Source: Acidisarcina polymorpha (GTDB taxonomy: Bacteria > Acidobacteriota > Terriglobia > Terriglobales > Acidobacteriaceae). Taken from it: a stretch of 64,000 bases of DNA. The stretch is taken from assembly GCF_003330725.1 (NCBI RefSeq), contig NZ_CP030840.1, positions 1-64,000 on the forward strand, read 5' to 3'. Under the pieces are notes generated by a model. That model had not been told where the DNA came from, did no database searches, and saw only the letters and a program-made list of their open reading frames with translations. The stretch's first letter is position 1, and every line of letters starts with the position of its first letter. This document shows, one piece after another, positions 8,517 to 17,694 of this stretch. Made by a program: the position numbers and the translations under genes.

Positions 8517-9422
8517 CTAAAGCCCCTTACGGCTTCGGAATTCCCGGACAACGGCCGCCGGGTCGCGATGCTGGCCATCTACCGCATTGTTCATCGCCTG
8601 CATCTCTTCGGCTGAAATCTGCCCTGCCAGAGCCGTAAACGCCGCCCGCATCTGCGGCCAGCGCTCAAGCGCTTCCTCTCGCACCAGTGGAACCGCTTGA
8701 TACGGCGGAAAATAATGCTTGTCGTCCCGCAGCACTGCAAGTCCGAATGCCTGGATTGGCCCATCCGTCGAATTCCCGGCGACAATGTCCACCTGCTTGG
8801 AGTTGAGAGCGCGATAGAGCAGACCGAGATCCATGGTTCTCGGTGATCCGTCGAACCGCAATCCGTAGGCGGCGGAAAGCCCGCGCAAGCCGTCCGGCCG
8901 CTCCTCGAATTCGTAGCCGACGCCCAGCCGCCACTGCGATGCATAACGGGTCGCCTCGCTCAGCGTCTGGATCCCGAGCCGCTTGGCGTCCTCTCCGCGA
9001 ATGACCATCGCGAACGTATTTTCGAATCCCAGCGGCGCAGTGACGTCGACCTTGTAGCGCTCGCGGTAGAGGCGAGTGACGGTCGCCAGAGATGATTTCG
9101 GATTCTTGTCGACCGGCTGCTTCAATATCGCCGTCAACGCCGTACCGGTGTACTCCACGTAGCCGTCGATACGGCCGGCGGCCAGCGCCTGCTGGGCGAT
9201 GTAGCTACCCGCAAGATAGAAGCGCCGCTCCACCTTCAGGCCGCTCTTGGCTTCGATCTCCTGAGCTAGCAGTTCCCCCAGAATCACCTGTTCGGTAAAG
9301 TTTTTGGCGCCAATAACCGGCCGATTCGGCCGGGGAGGAGAACAAGCCCCCAGCCAAAGAAAGGCTAGCAACAGGATCCCTGGCGGCAAAGCTGCCAGCG
9401 GGCCTTTCAAGAGACGTATCAT
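8517..9422 (-). CDS. Osmoprotectant ABC transporter, substrate-binding lipoprotein
   Basis: A 301-residue OpuAC-type periplasmic receptor for quaternary amines such as glycine betaine or choline. Residues 1-27 form a lipoprotein signal with lipobox LGAC, so it is probably membrane-anchored. The mature start, VIGAKNFTEQVILGELLAQEIE, is the classic opening of the OsmF/OpuCC/ProX group, and VDIVAGNSTDGPI is the usual C-lobe motif. I start at the second Met, which leaves a better signal peptide. It is the last gene of a three-gene operon, after permease and ATPase. Confidence 0.88.
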   Translation of the reverse strand: MIRLLKGPLAALPPGILLLAFLWLGACSPPRPNRPVIGAKNFTEQVILGELLAQEIEAKSGLKVERRFYLAGSYIAQQALAAGRIDGYVEYTGTALTAILKQPVDKNPKSSLATVTRLYRERYKVDVTAPLGFENTFAMVIRGEDAKRLGIQTLSEATRYASQWRLGVGYEFEERPDGLRGLSAAYGLRFDGSPRTMDLGLLYRALNSKQVDIVAGNSTDGPIQAFGLAVLRDDKHYFPPYQAVPLVREEALERWPQMRAAFTALAGQISAEEMQAMNNAVDGQHRDPAAVVREFRSRKGL

Positions 9423-9495
9423 GCAGACCAACGCGCCTCAGCTTCGACTTTGAGCGGCTTGCGCTTCGCACTCTTTCGCCCCGATAAACACGTCA

Positions 9496-10137
9496 TCACG
9501 AGCGTCCTGCTGCAGGAACCCGCACCCATCGCTCCAGCAGGCCCAGCAACCCATCCGCCGCCAGCGCCAGACCCGCCGCCGGCACCGCGCCCGCCAGCAC
9601 TAAGCGGTTATCTACCGACGCCACGCCCCGAAAAATGAATTCTCCCAAACCACCCGCCCCTACCGCCGCCGCGATCGTGGCAATGCCGACGCAAATCACC
9701 GTCGCGGTCCTCAATCCAGCCAGAATGAACGAAGCGGAAAGTGGAAGCTCCACCTTCAACAGGCGTTGCATGTTGCTCATTCCGAGTGCCTTCGCAACAT
9801 CAGAAAGTGCCGGGTCGATCCCCTGGATGCCCGCATACGTATTCCGAATAATCGGCAGCAGCGCATAAGCGATGAGGGCAACAATGGCGATCCGGGCTGC
9901 ACTCTCTCCAAGCCAAGGGAGCGGCAGCAAAAACCCAAACAGCGCCAGGCTGGGGATCGTCTGCAGGATGTTGGCAAATCCAAGAACCGGCTTCGCCCAC
10001 TGCCCGTAGCGCGTCAGCAGAATCCCTGTCGGAATTCCAATTAGAGCAGCAATCAGCATCGCCGAGCCGGTCAGCCAGAGATGCTCAAGCGTTAGCGTCC
10101 CGATCTCCGACGCATGCTGTGCGAGAAAGTCTTTCAT
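9496..10137 (-). CDS. Osmoprotectant ABC transporter, permease
   Basis: A 213-residue binding-protein-dependent permease with about five membrane helices and the EAA-type loop DVAKALGMSNMQRLLKVELP that docks on the ATPase. It matches OpuCB/YehW-type subunits. Its ATG overlaps the end of the ATPase gene by four bases (ATGA), so the two are translationally coupled. Only one permease gene is present, so a homodimeric channel is likely, unlike systems with two permease genes. The receptor gene follows 70 bases downstream. Confidence 0.9.
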   Translation of the reverse strand: MKDFLAQHASEIGTLTLEHLWLTGSAMLIAALIGIPTGILLTRYGQWAKPVLGFANILQTIPSLALFGFLLPLPWLGESAARIAIVALIAYALLPIIRNTYAGIQGIDPALSDVAKALGMSNMQRLLKVELPLSASFILAGLRTATVICVGIATIAAAVGAGGLGEFIFRGVASVDNRLVLAGAVPAAGLALAADGLLGLLERWVRVPAAGRS

Positions 10138-10901
10138 CGCGGCTGCCCCGCTGCCGATTCATCGCCGCGGTGGACGGCCTTTGTATAGGCAGAAACTTGC
10201 GGGATTTTTGAATTCAGGAACTCGCCGCTCTCCAGATCGGCAGCCACCCGTCCGTCTTCAATCAGCAGAATTCGCGACGCCAGGTACATCGCCTCATCGA
10301 GGTCGTGCGTCACCAGCAGGATGGTTTTTTTCAGGCCCGCCATCAGCTCGCGCAGCACATCCTGCATCTCCGCGCGAGTCAGCGGATCAAGCGCGCCGAA
10401 GGGCTCATCCATCAACAGCACCGGAGGATCGGCGGCCAGCGCCCGCGCCAGGCCCACCCGCTGACGTTGGCCTCCGGAGAGCTGGTGCGGGTAGCGGCCG
10501 GCAAACTTCCCCGCATCCAGCCCGACCATCTGCATCAGCTGCCGCGATCGATCTTCGATCTCACTCTTGGGCTTGCCCGCAAGCTCGAGCACGGTGCCGA
10601 TGTTGCGCTCGATTTTGAAGTGGGGAAATAGCCCGGTCTCCTGGACGACGTAGCCAATCCCGCGTCGCAGCATAACCGGGTCGCTCGCGGTTATTGGCTT
10701 GCCCTCGACCAGCACCTCGCCGGAAGTCGGCTCCACCATCCGGTTGACAGTGCGTAATAACGTGGTTTTGCCAGACCCGCTGCGGCCCAGGATGGCCACA
10801 GTGCTCCCCGAGGAAATTGTCAGGTTGATCTTATCCAGCAGTACGCGGTTTTGCGGCGTCTTGAAGGTGACGTCCCGGAACTCGATGGCCGCGTCTGGCA
10901 T
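10134..10901 (-). CDS. Osmoprotectant ABC transporter, ATPase
   Basis: A 255-residue ABC ATPase powering quaternary amine uptake, of the OpuCA/YehX type. Walker A is GRSGSGKTT, the Q-loop sits in GYVVQETGLFPH, the signature is LSGGQRQR, Walker B is VLLMDEPFGALD and the switch His is in LVTHDLDEA. It ends soon after the core, so the two CBS domains that OpuA/OpuCA proteins use to sense ionic strength are missing. It is the first gene of the operon; regulation by osmolarity is therefore more likely transcriptional, which is inference. Confidence 0.92.
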   Translation of the reverse strand: MPDAAIEFRDVTFKTPQNRVLLDKINLTISSGSTVAILGRSGSGKTTLLRTVNRMVEPTSGEVLVEGKPITASDPVMLRRGIGYVVQETGLFPHFKIERNIGTVLELAGKPKSEIEDRSRQLMQMVGLDAGKFAGRYPHQLSGGQRQRVGLARALAADPPVLLMDEPFGALDPLTRAEMQDVLRELMAGLKKTILLVTHDLDEAMYLASRILLIEDGRVAADLESGEFLNSKIPQVSAYTKAVHRGDESAAGQPR

Positions 10902-10967
10902 AAACTCCTAACGAAAACCAGACTTTCGGCCCGGCTCAGTCATCGTCTTTCAAAGCGGTCTAGCGAA

Positions 10968-11231
10968 CTATCCCTCGTAAATCACACCGTCCAGCTTGAC
11001 CTTGGAACACCAGTAGCAAAACCTCACTTCTCTATCCGGAAGCAGCTCCTCCAAGTGGAGTTGCTTCCAGTTGTGCAGGCCGCCGCAACAGCACACATTC
11101 TTCAACCAGTTCGACTCATGCCAACGGTGCGGCCACAAAGTCGCCAGAGACGCTGCGAGCTCCGCGTCGCTGGAGGGATTCGAAGCGCCGGATCCTCGCT
11201 GCGACGACACCCTGACGACGTCATGCCACAT
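10968..11231 (-). CDS. Small Cys-rich protein, possible zinc ribbon, 87 aa
   Basis: I do not recognise the family. The C-terminal half carries CCCGGLHNW, then a segment of about 20 residues, then CYWC, a layout that could bind zinc. The N-terminal half is polar with several Trp and His. The start is convincing: GGAGGAG six bases before the ATG. It lies 21 bases downstream of the P-loop kinase gene on the same strand, so the two probably share a transcript. No signal peptide is visible. The function is unknown and the metal site is inference from cysteine spacing. Confidence 0.6.
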   Translation of the reverse strand: MWHDVVRVSSQRGSGASNPSSDAELAASLATLWPHRWHESNWLKNVCCCGGLHNWKQLHLEELLPDREVRFCYWCSKVKLDGVIYEG

Positions 11232-11252
11232 GTAAACTCCTCCAGCCAGCGC

Positions 11253-12191
11253 CTAGACAATACCGCCTGACGCTTCGCCCTCGGCAGCCGACGGACTCTT
11301 CACCCGCACTACCGTGATCTTCGAGAAGCCCTCTTTGAAGCTGGGTGGCCGCAGACGGTCCGCCATCTTCCGCATGGACTCCTCGTTGACATTGCGCTCA
11401 CGACGGCTGTTCCGCTCCATGCAGACCTCGAACGGAACATCGAAGAAGACCGCCTGCACGTCATAGCCGAAGCTCTTCGCCATCTTGATCCATTGACGGC
11501 GCTCGTGGGGTGACAGATTGGTCGCGTCCACGTAGTTCCACGGCATCTTCGCGATCAGTCTGGCCCGCAAAAGCGAGCGCAGCGTCGAAAAGACGAGCCC
11601 CTGGTAGCGCTGTTCAGTGATGTCATCAAAGAGGATGCTGCGCAGCATGTCGCTGGAGAGCGGCGTGACTCCGCGGCGCTTGAACCACGTCGTCTTGCCC
11701 GAACCAGGAAGACCGATGGTGAGCACTACGTAGCCTCGAGGACTCTTGACGCCCGAGAGCTCTGGCGGCGGCACCCCGAGCGACTCCGGCTGGGTCTCCA
11801 CAACGACTTTCCCTTCCGGAAATGCAGCGGCATCAGAGGCGGCTGTCACCGGTCCGGTCGGTGTCGGCAGTTCAGGCTCAACATTGGTGGTTACGGCGTC
11901 CGCGAGTGTGCCACTGAGGTCAGGGACCGCCTCACCCGGCAATTCCTCAACGCTCGCCACCTCCAACAGCGGTTCTTCCGGCGCCAACCCTTCGCTTGCT
12001 ACTGGTTGATCTTCATGATGTATTTCCACGGGACCCTGCTCCTGATAAGCCTCCGGATAAGCGGGCCGCAAAGGCTTAGGTTGATCGATCGGCAACTCCT
12101 GGCCAATTCTTCCAGTGGACTCCGAATTGTTCGGCCCACGCTTCGTGCGTTTTGTCATTTTTTCGCGCATCCATTCGCGCATGTTTAGCAT
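11253..12191 (-). CDS. P-loop kinase (AAA_33 / polynucleotide kinase-like) with long acidic N terminus
   Basis: The C-terminal 150 residues form a zeta-toxin/polynucleotide kinase-like P-loop domain: Walker A IGLPGSGKTTW, LSSDMLRSILFDD, a DATNLSPHERRQW segment and a lid with RNSRRERNV. Such proteins phosphorylate RNA, DNA or small molecules. The preceding 120 or so residues are rich in Glu, Pro, Ala and Val and look disordered. Four in-frame ATGs crowd at 12156-12191 in a short duplicated stretch (ATGCGCGAA repeated) and none has a strong ribosome binding site, so the exact start is uncertain; a further ATG lies at 12275. The Cys-rich 87-residue gene follows closely. Confidence 0.75.
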   Translation of the reverse strand: MLNMREWMREKMTKRTKRGPNNSESTGRIGQELPIDQPKPLRPAYPEAYQEQGPVEIHHEDQPVASEGLAPEEPLLEVASVEELPGEAVPDLSGTLADAVTTNVEPELPTPTGPVTAASDAAAFPEGKVVVETQPESLGVPPPELSGVKSPRGYVVLTIGLPGSGKTTWFKRRGVTPLSSDMLRSILFDDITEQRYQGLVFSTLRSLLRARLIAKMPWNYVDATNLSPHERRQWIKMAKSFGYDVQAVFFDVPFEVCMERNSRRERNVNEESMRKMADRLRPPSFKEGFSKITVVRVKSPSAAEGEASGGIV

Positions 12192-12282
12192 GTAACACAC
12201 TCTAGTCCACGCCGCAAATTCTCTTGGCCTGCCAGTATGCGTCCATCGCGGCGGCGCATTTGATTTAATCTTCAAGTAGTGA

Positions 12283-12291
12283 TGCTAGTAT
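12283..12291 (+). promoter_or_regulatory. Candidate extended -10 promoter for gapA
   Basis: TGC followed by TAGTAT is an extended -10 element about 80 bases before the gapA ATG. No good -35 box is visible at 16-18 bases upstream. It is the best promoter-like sequence in the gap. Confidence 0.3.
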
Positions 12292-12343
12292 CGCAGGTTG
12301 GAAATTTTCGGTTCAACCCATGAGTCTAACCGTTTTGTATTGA

Positions 12344-13381
<1,038 letters not shown>

Positions 13382-13401
13382 AAACCGCGTTACGGCTTAA
13401 C

Positions 13402-13439
13402 CCAGGGAGTTCGGCGGTCCACCTTGCCAGACTCCCTGG
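13402..13439. other. Intergenic hairpin between gapA and pgk
   Basis: CCAGGGAGT at 13402-13410 is a perfect inverted match to ACTCCCTGG at 13431-13439 with a 20-base loop. There is no T-run after it, so it is more likely an mRNA processing or stability element in a gapA-pgk transcript than a terminator. Confidence 0.35.
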
Positions 13440-13523
13440 CTCCTCAACCCAGTCTCTGGTCTCAACCTGAACTTGCGTTGAATGCTTCCCCCACATTCTT
13501 TCTAGCCTAGTCTGGAGTCACCC

Positions 13524-14741
13524 ATGGCAAAACTTTCGATTCGCGACCTCGATCTGCAGCACAAACACGTTTTCATCCGCGTCGACTTCAATGTTCCCTT
13601 GACCGAAGATGGGTCCGAGATTACCGACGATACCCGCATCAAGGAGACGCTGCCTACGATCGAATATGCGTTGAAGCATAAGGCGAAGGTGATCCTCGCC
13701 TCTCATCTCGGACGGCCTAAAGGCAAGGTAAATCCCAGGTACAGCCTGCGCCCTGTGGTCGACCGGCTGCGAGTGCTGCTCGACCATGAGATCGGCGACG
13801 CCTTCAACGTTGCCTTCTCCCCGGATTGCGTGGGAGAGATCGCGACGGAAATGTCACGCCAGCTTGAATCAGGGCAAGTCCTGCTGCTCGAAAATTTGCG
13901 CTTCCACGCCGAAGAAGAGGCCAACGATCCCGGTTTCGCCAAAAAGCTCGCCAGCCTCTGTGAGATCTACATCAACGACGCCTTCGGCAGCGCCCACCGC
14001 GCCCACGCCTCGACAGAAGGCATCACCCACTTCGTCAAGCAGTCAGCCGCTGGCCTGCTGATGGAGAAAGAACTCAGCTACCTCGGCAAAGCCCTCGAGG
14101 CGCCTGAAAAGCCCTTTGTAGCCATCCTCGGCGGGGCTAAGGTTTCCGACAAGATTCAGGTCATCGATAACCTGCTTGGCAAGGTCGACGCCCTGCTCAT
14201 CGGCGGAGGCATGGCCTACACCTTCCTCAAAGCCAAGGGCCAGGATGTCGGCAAGTCGCTGCTCGAAGCCGACAAAATCGAAACCGCCAAAGAGGCGATC
14301 GCCAAAGCCGAAGCCAAAGGTGTGCGCTTCCTTCTGCCGGTCGACCATAAGCTCGCCGATAAATTTGCCGCCGATGCCAAGACCCAGATCTTCGAAGGCG
14401 ACGGACCCTTTCCCGCGGACTGGATGGCGCTCGATATCGGCCCAAAAACGATTGAGCTCTTTTCAGACGAAATCATCGGCGCGAAGACCATCGTCTGGAA
14501 TGGCCCCATGGGCGTCTTCGAGTTCCCTGCCTTTGCTGCAGGGACGATTGGCATCGCCCAGGCTGTAGCCGACAATGCTACGGCCGTCTCCATCGTCGGT
14601 GGAGGCGATTCCGTCTCCGCCGTCAAACAAGCCGGAGTCGCGGACCGCATCACCCACATCTCGACCGGCGGCGGTGCCTCGCTCGAGTTCCTCGAAGGCA
14701 AGAAGCTTCCCGGAGTCGAAGCCCTCAGTGAGAGGACTTAA
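13524..14741 (+). CDS. pgk: Phosphoglycerate kinase
   Basis: A 405-residue two-lobed kinase transferring phosphate from 1,3-bisphosphoglycerate to ADP. The substrate-binding N-terminal segment RVDFNVPL, the [10 protein letters not shown] loop, the conserved [10 protein letters not shown], the hinge region [10 protein letters not shown], and the C-terminal nucleotide loop [10 protein letters not shown] with [14 protein letters not shown] are all present. Length is typical. The start is ATG after TGGAGT. An IS remnant begins 24 bases after the stop codon, separating pgk from tpiA, which would normally follow. Confidence 0.97.
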   Translation: MAKLSIRDLDLQHKHVFIRVDFNVPLTEDGSEITDDTRIKETLPTIEYALKHKAKVILASHLGRPKGKVNPRYSLRPVVDRLRVLLDHEIGDAFNVAFSPDCVGEIATEMSRQLESGQVLLLENLRFHAEEEANDPGFAKKLASLCEIYINDAFGSAHRAHASTEGITHFVKQSAAGLLMEKELSYLGKALEAPEKPFVAILGGAKVSDKIQVIDNLLGKVDALLIGGGMAYTFLKAKGQDVGKSLLEADKIETAKEAIAKAEAKGVRFLLPVDHKLADKFAADAKTQIFEGDGPFPADWMALDIGPKTIELFSDEIIGAKTIVWNGPMGVFEFPAFAAGTIGIAQAVADNATAVSIVGGGDSVSAVKQAGVADRITHISTGGGASLEFLEGKKLPGVEALSERT

Positions 14742-14764
14742 TTGCTAGCAGTCTTGACCGGGCA

Positions 14765-15212
14765 GTAGTGGGTCAGCTTGAAATTGCTACGTCGAACGCC
14801 AGAACTTGACTATGCGGATGTCGATGCGCCGCTTCACGCGATTGACCAACGGGTTCTCCAAAAAGGTAGAGAATCACGGTCATGCAGTTGCGCTGTACTT
14901 CGCCTATTACAACTTTTGCAGAGTGCATCAATCGATCCGCGTGACGCCAGCAATGGAAGCAGGGCTGACCGACCATGTTTGGAGCGCGGAAGAGTTGATT
15001 GCTCTACTGCCCGAGCAGCGAGCCAAGAAGCGCGGGTCTTACAGGCCTCGGCAGAAGTAGAATGGCTCACATGAAGAATGTGCTAATCAAGCTAAGACTT
15101 ACGCTTATCGCTTGGCTGCGTCAGCCGACTAACGAAATGGATAGGCGGCAGACTCACAACGAGATTCAGCCGCTCTTTCCGCCAAAAGACTATATTCAAA
15201 CTGACCCACTAC
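14765..15212 (+). mobile_element. Internally deleted IS1-like element with inverted repeat ends
   Basis: GTAGTGGGTCAGCTTGAA at 14765-14782 matches the reverse complement of 15195-15212 at 17 of 18 bases. Directly inside the left end the last quarter of a transposase gene begins, so the middle has been lost. Outside the ends lie near-identical direct repeats, TGACCGGGCA on the left and TGACCGGCA on the right, as expected for a 9-bp IS1-type target duplication with one base of change. The element cannot move on its own. Confidence 0.65.
14782..15060 (+). pseudogene. C-terminal remnant of an IS1-like transposase
   Basis: The frame reads NCYVERQNLTMRMSMRRF, then LTNGFSKKVENH and YYNFCRVHQSIRVTPAMEAG. 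These are the closing motifs of IS1-family DDE transposases, where the last catalytic Glu lies near the VERQN segment. About 92 codons remain; the helix-turn-helix part and the first catalytic residues are absent, and an in-frame TGA at 14779 precedes the remnant. It lies inside the inverted repeats of the element above. No start codon with a ribosome binding site is visible, so it is not expected to make protein. Confidence 0.7.
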
Positions 15213-15262
15213 CTGACCGGCAGTCGATCTTTCGACTGCAACAACGGTTTAGATTTGTCATT

Positions 15263-15296
15263 CCGAGCGAAGCCGAGGATCTGCGGCTTCGCTCGG
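15263..15296. repeat. REP-like palindrome
   Basis: CCGAGCGAAGCCG at 15263-15275 and CGGCTTCGCTCGG at 15284-15296 form a perfect 13-bp stem with the loop AGGATCTG. The left arm and loop resemble the tandem repeats at 5227-5320. It sits between the IS remnant and the frameshifted pseudogene. Confidence 0.6.
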
Positions 15297-15341
15297 CCTC
15301 TACAAACACGAGCCACTACATCTCAACCGCAGTAACCGTAA

Positions 15342-15921
15342 TCAGCGGAGCAGGCGGCAATACATTCGCGAGCCCGGGGCGGTCTTGCCCCAAGCCCTCC
15401 GCTGCATCTCTTGGTAATCAGTGTCGGCTTCCCCAGGACCAAGTCGATGCTTTATCGAATTCAATTTATGACGGATTGGCTCGGTCGCACGAAGCGCCGG
15501 CTCCGAAGTCGTGGTCTCCATGGTGAAGGCCACCTTCGCAGCAAGTCCTCTGGCCGACTCCTTGAAATCCGTACATTGAAGGCTCTCTTCAACACTGCCA
15601 TCCACTTGCCCCGTCAAACCAGTCGCCAGATTCATCCCTGATATCCATCCCTGATATCCCCGGCCCCTTGGCAGTGACCGGCACATCCAGAACCCGGCTC
15701 TGAGGCGGCTGCTTTCCCTCGGGATAGGTCAGAACAAGTGAGACGGAAATGCTTCGGCGCACTCTGTGCGGATTGCGCCAATGCCGACGCATGACGGAGC
15801 CCGCAAACTCCAGCGGCACACAACGCGAGAAGTGCTTCACCAATCTTGATGACGGGATGCTCCTTTGGCTTTGACGCATGCCTTCAAACCTGGTGTCCCG
15901 CTGACGCAAACCTGGGCCCAT
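15342..15921 (-). pseudogene. Frameshifted gene for a conserved-looking protein
   Basis: Two adjacent minus-strand frames join into one protein if a single copy of a 13-bp tandem duplication is removed. CATCCCTGATATC occurs at 15633-15645 and again at 15646-15658. With one copy the reading continues from VLDVPVTAKGPGISG straight into MNLATGLTGQVDGSVEES and on to a TGA at 15342-15344. The downstream part contains KVAFTMETTTSEPALRATEP and ends in SRMYCRLLR. I cannot name the family and cannot fix the original start; the frame is open up to 15921 but its upstream residues look unlike the rest. The intact protein would have been at least 130 residues. Confidence 0.55.
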
Positions 15922-15965
15922 TCGCTCAGGGATGCTGCGACGCCGACTTCGCGAAACTGGGGTGA

Positions 15966-16256
15966 CTATCCCGCCTTCCGCTTTGCCCGCTCCTGCTCCA
16001 GCCGTTCTGCTAGAAACACTTTAAGCAAGGATTGGTAGGGAACGTCCCGGCGGTTCGCGAGGATCTTCAAGTCTTCCACCATTGAGACCGGAAGGCGCAC
16101 CGAAATTGTTCGCAGCGTGGGCTTGAGCTTCGGCAGCTTGACCCGCTCTGCCTTGGACCAATCTACATACTCCGTCGAGTCTGCCTTCGACCAGAACTCA
16201 AATTCTTCCGCTTCCGTTTTGAGCTCAGGAATCGCCTTCAGTGTAGTTTTTCTCAT
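15966..16256 (-). CDS. CopG/BrnA-type antitoxin
   Basis: A 96-residue protein with a C-terminal ribbon-helix-helix: the strand TISVRLPVSMVEDLKILANRRDVPYQSLLKVFLAERL. The N-terminal part includes FEFWSKADSTEYVDWSKAE, which resembles the toxin-neutralising region of BrnA-like or CopG antitoxins. It would bind the toxin encoded just upstream and repress the shared operon. Its start lies inside the end of the toxin gene (32-base overlap), the normal toxin-first order of BrnTA modules. No separate promoter is seen. Confidence 0.75.
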   Translation of the reverse strand: MRKTTLKAIPELKTEAEEFEFWSKADSTEYVDWSKAERVKLPKLKPTLRTISVRLPVSMVEDLKILANRRDVPYQSLLKVFLAERLEQERAKRKAG

Positions 16257-16563
16257 AGCTCGCGAATGATTCGCTCTCTCTCCGGTTCATGTCCCGCGCC
16301 GAGATCACCCGAACCAGCTTTCGACGCACTGTAAAAGCCACAAACAATCGGCGACCGGCCCCCGTCTGCCCGAGGAGCCGGTACCGCTTTTCGCGGCCCG
16401 CGTGTCCTGCATCGCCGCTCATGATGATTGGCTCCTGGAAGAAAACGTCCTCCGCTTCCTCTGGCGTGACCCGATGCCTGTCCCAGTTCTTGGTCAGGTT
16501 CGCATCGTCCCAGTCAAACCCAATACAATCAGCTAAGAGATCAAGTGGACGATGCGGCCGCAC
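16225..16563 (-). CDS. brnT: BrnT-type toxin
   Basis: A 112-residue protein matching the BrnT ribonuclease toxin fold. The opening GFDWDDANLTKNWDRHRVTPEEAEDVF is the family hallmark, followed by a strand-rich core with RYRLLGQTGAGRRLFVAFTVR and the C-terminal ISARDMNRRE that carries the conserved Arg residues of the RelE-like active site. BrnT cleaves mRNA when not bound by BrnA. The first 13 residues upstream of the core are extra and the true start may be a little downstream. The pair lies between the IS remnant and tpiA and points away from tpiA. Confidence 0.82.
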   Translation of the reverse strand: MRPHRPLDLLADCIGFDWDDANLTKNWDRHRVTPEEAEDVFFQEPIIMSGDAGHAGREKRYRLLGQTGAGRRLFVAFTVRRKLVRVISARDMNRRESESFASYEKNYTEGDS

Positions 16564-16649
16564 CTCTTGTATATATCACACATATACCGCATCGCCGAAT
16601 TAGGTACACCAAGCCCACATCAATCCGACCACGAGGAACTGAACTGTCC

Positions 16650-17402
16650 ATGTCCCGTAAGCCCCTGATCGCCGCCAATTGGAAGATGTACAAAACTCCG
16701 GCCGAAGCCCGTTCCTGCGCGGAAGCGCTGCTCAAATCGCTCCAAGACCACACTCGCGATGAAATCGCGATCTGTCCGCCGTTCGTCTCCTTGAGCATCG
16801 TCTTGGACACGCTGTCCGGCAGCAATCTCGCTGTTGGAGCGCAAAACATGCACTTCGCCGACGAAGGCGCATATACCGGGGAGATCTCCCCACCTATGCT
16901 GACCTCGATCGGCGTCACCTATGTGATTCTGGGACATTCGGAGCGCCGCCAGTATTTCAACGAGACTGATGAACTCGTCAACCAGAAATTGCATGCTGCC
17001 TTTCGGCATAAGCTCTCTCCCATTCTTTGCGTGGGCGAAAAACTCGAAGAACGAGAACACAACCTGACCGAGGAGGTGCTCATGCGTCAGATTGAGTTGG
17101 CCCTCCGAAATGTCTCCCCGAACGATGCCAGCAGCTTAGTAATTGCCTATGAACCCATTTGGGCAATCGGCACCGGGAAGACTGCAACCCCGGAAATGGC
17201 CGCCGAAGCGCACCTGCTGATTCGCAGCCAGGTGGCGCGGCGCCTTGATCGGAAATCAGCCGACAACCTCCGCATTCTTTACGGCGGCAGCGTTCGGCCG
17301 GACAATGCTCCGTCCCTGCTCAACCAGCCGGAGATTGATGGAGCGTTGGTCGGCGGCGCCAGCCTGAATCCGGAATCTTTCATCAAGCTGGTGAGATATT
17401 AG
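16650..17402 (+). CDS. tpiA: Triosephosphate isomerase
   Basis: A 250-residue TIM barrel enzyme interconverting dihydroxyacetone phosphate and glyceraldehyde 3-phosphate. The catalytic Lys is in AANWKMYK, the catalytic His in LGHSERR, the catalytic Glu in AYEPIWAIGTGKTA (with flexible loop 6), and the phosphate loop is LYGGSVRPDN. The frame is open 35 codons further upstream, but those overlap the toxin gene and do not resemble the family, so the start is the ATG at 16650 with GAGGA upstream. It probably needs its own promoter, since it is cut off from pgk by about 1.9 kb of inserted material. Confidence 0.97.
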   Translation: MSRKPLIAANWKMYKTPAEARSCAEALLKSLQDHTRDEIAICPPFVSLSIVLDTLSGSNLAVGAQNMHFADEGAYTGEISPPMLTSIGVTYVILGHSERRQYFNETDELVNQKLHAAFRHKLSPILCVGEKLEEREHNLTEEVLMRQIELALRNVSPNDASSLVIAYEPIWAIGTGKTATPEMAAEAHLLIRSQVARRLDRKSADNLRILYGGSVRPDNAPSLLNQPEIDGALVGGASLNPESFIKLVRY

Positions 17403-17518
17403 AGAACCCGGAATAAGAAAGAATCGGCGACGGGGCGTTTTCCGGGGGCGAAGGTATTTAAACTGTAAAGAAATGTGTTCTAGGGTGCCTCTAGGACGCT
17501 AAAAAGAGAGGAATTTGC

Positions 17519-17659
17519 ATGGAAAATCACTGGTATGCCAGCCCCGTTTTTGTCGTACCCGTTCTCTGGATTATTTTTCTTTCCGGTATTTTATGGGGCA
17601 GCCAGAGTTGGAAGGGCGATGGCCACATCTCCAAGGAAGACGCCGGCGACGCGCTCTAA
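17519..17659 (+). CDS. Small single-span membrane protein, 46 aa
   Basis: ATG at 17519 follows a strong GAGAGGA ribosome binding site by five bases. The product starts MENHWYASP, has one hydrophobic helix (about residues 10-27, VFVVPVLWIIFLSGILWG) and ends in a short charged tail, KGDGHISKEDAGDAL. I do not recognise it. Position 117 bases after tpiA on the same strand suggests it has its own message or is the last gene of that transcript. It converges with the Rieske gene. Its coding look rests on start signal and clean hydrophobic pattern only. Confidence 0.5.
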   Translation: MENHWYASPVFVVPVLWIIFLSGILWGSQSWKGDGHISKEDAGDAL

Positions 17660-17694
17660 CTGCCATCCTTGCTGGTTCGAACTGCCTTCGTCTT

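Noticed and set aside
13402-13439. Terminator after gapA
   Set aside because: Perfect 9-bp stem but 20-base loop and no T-run; kept only as a hairpin.
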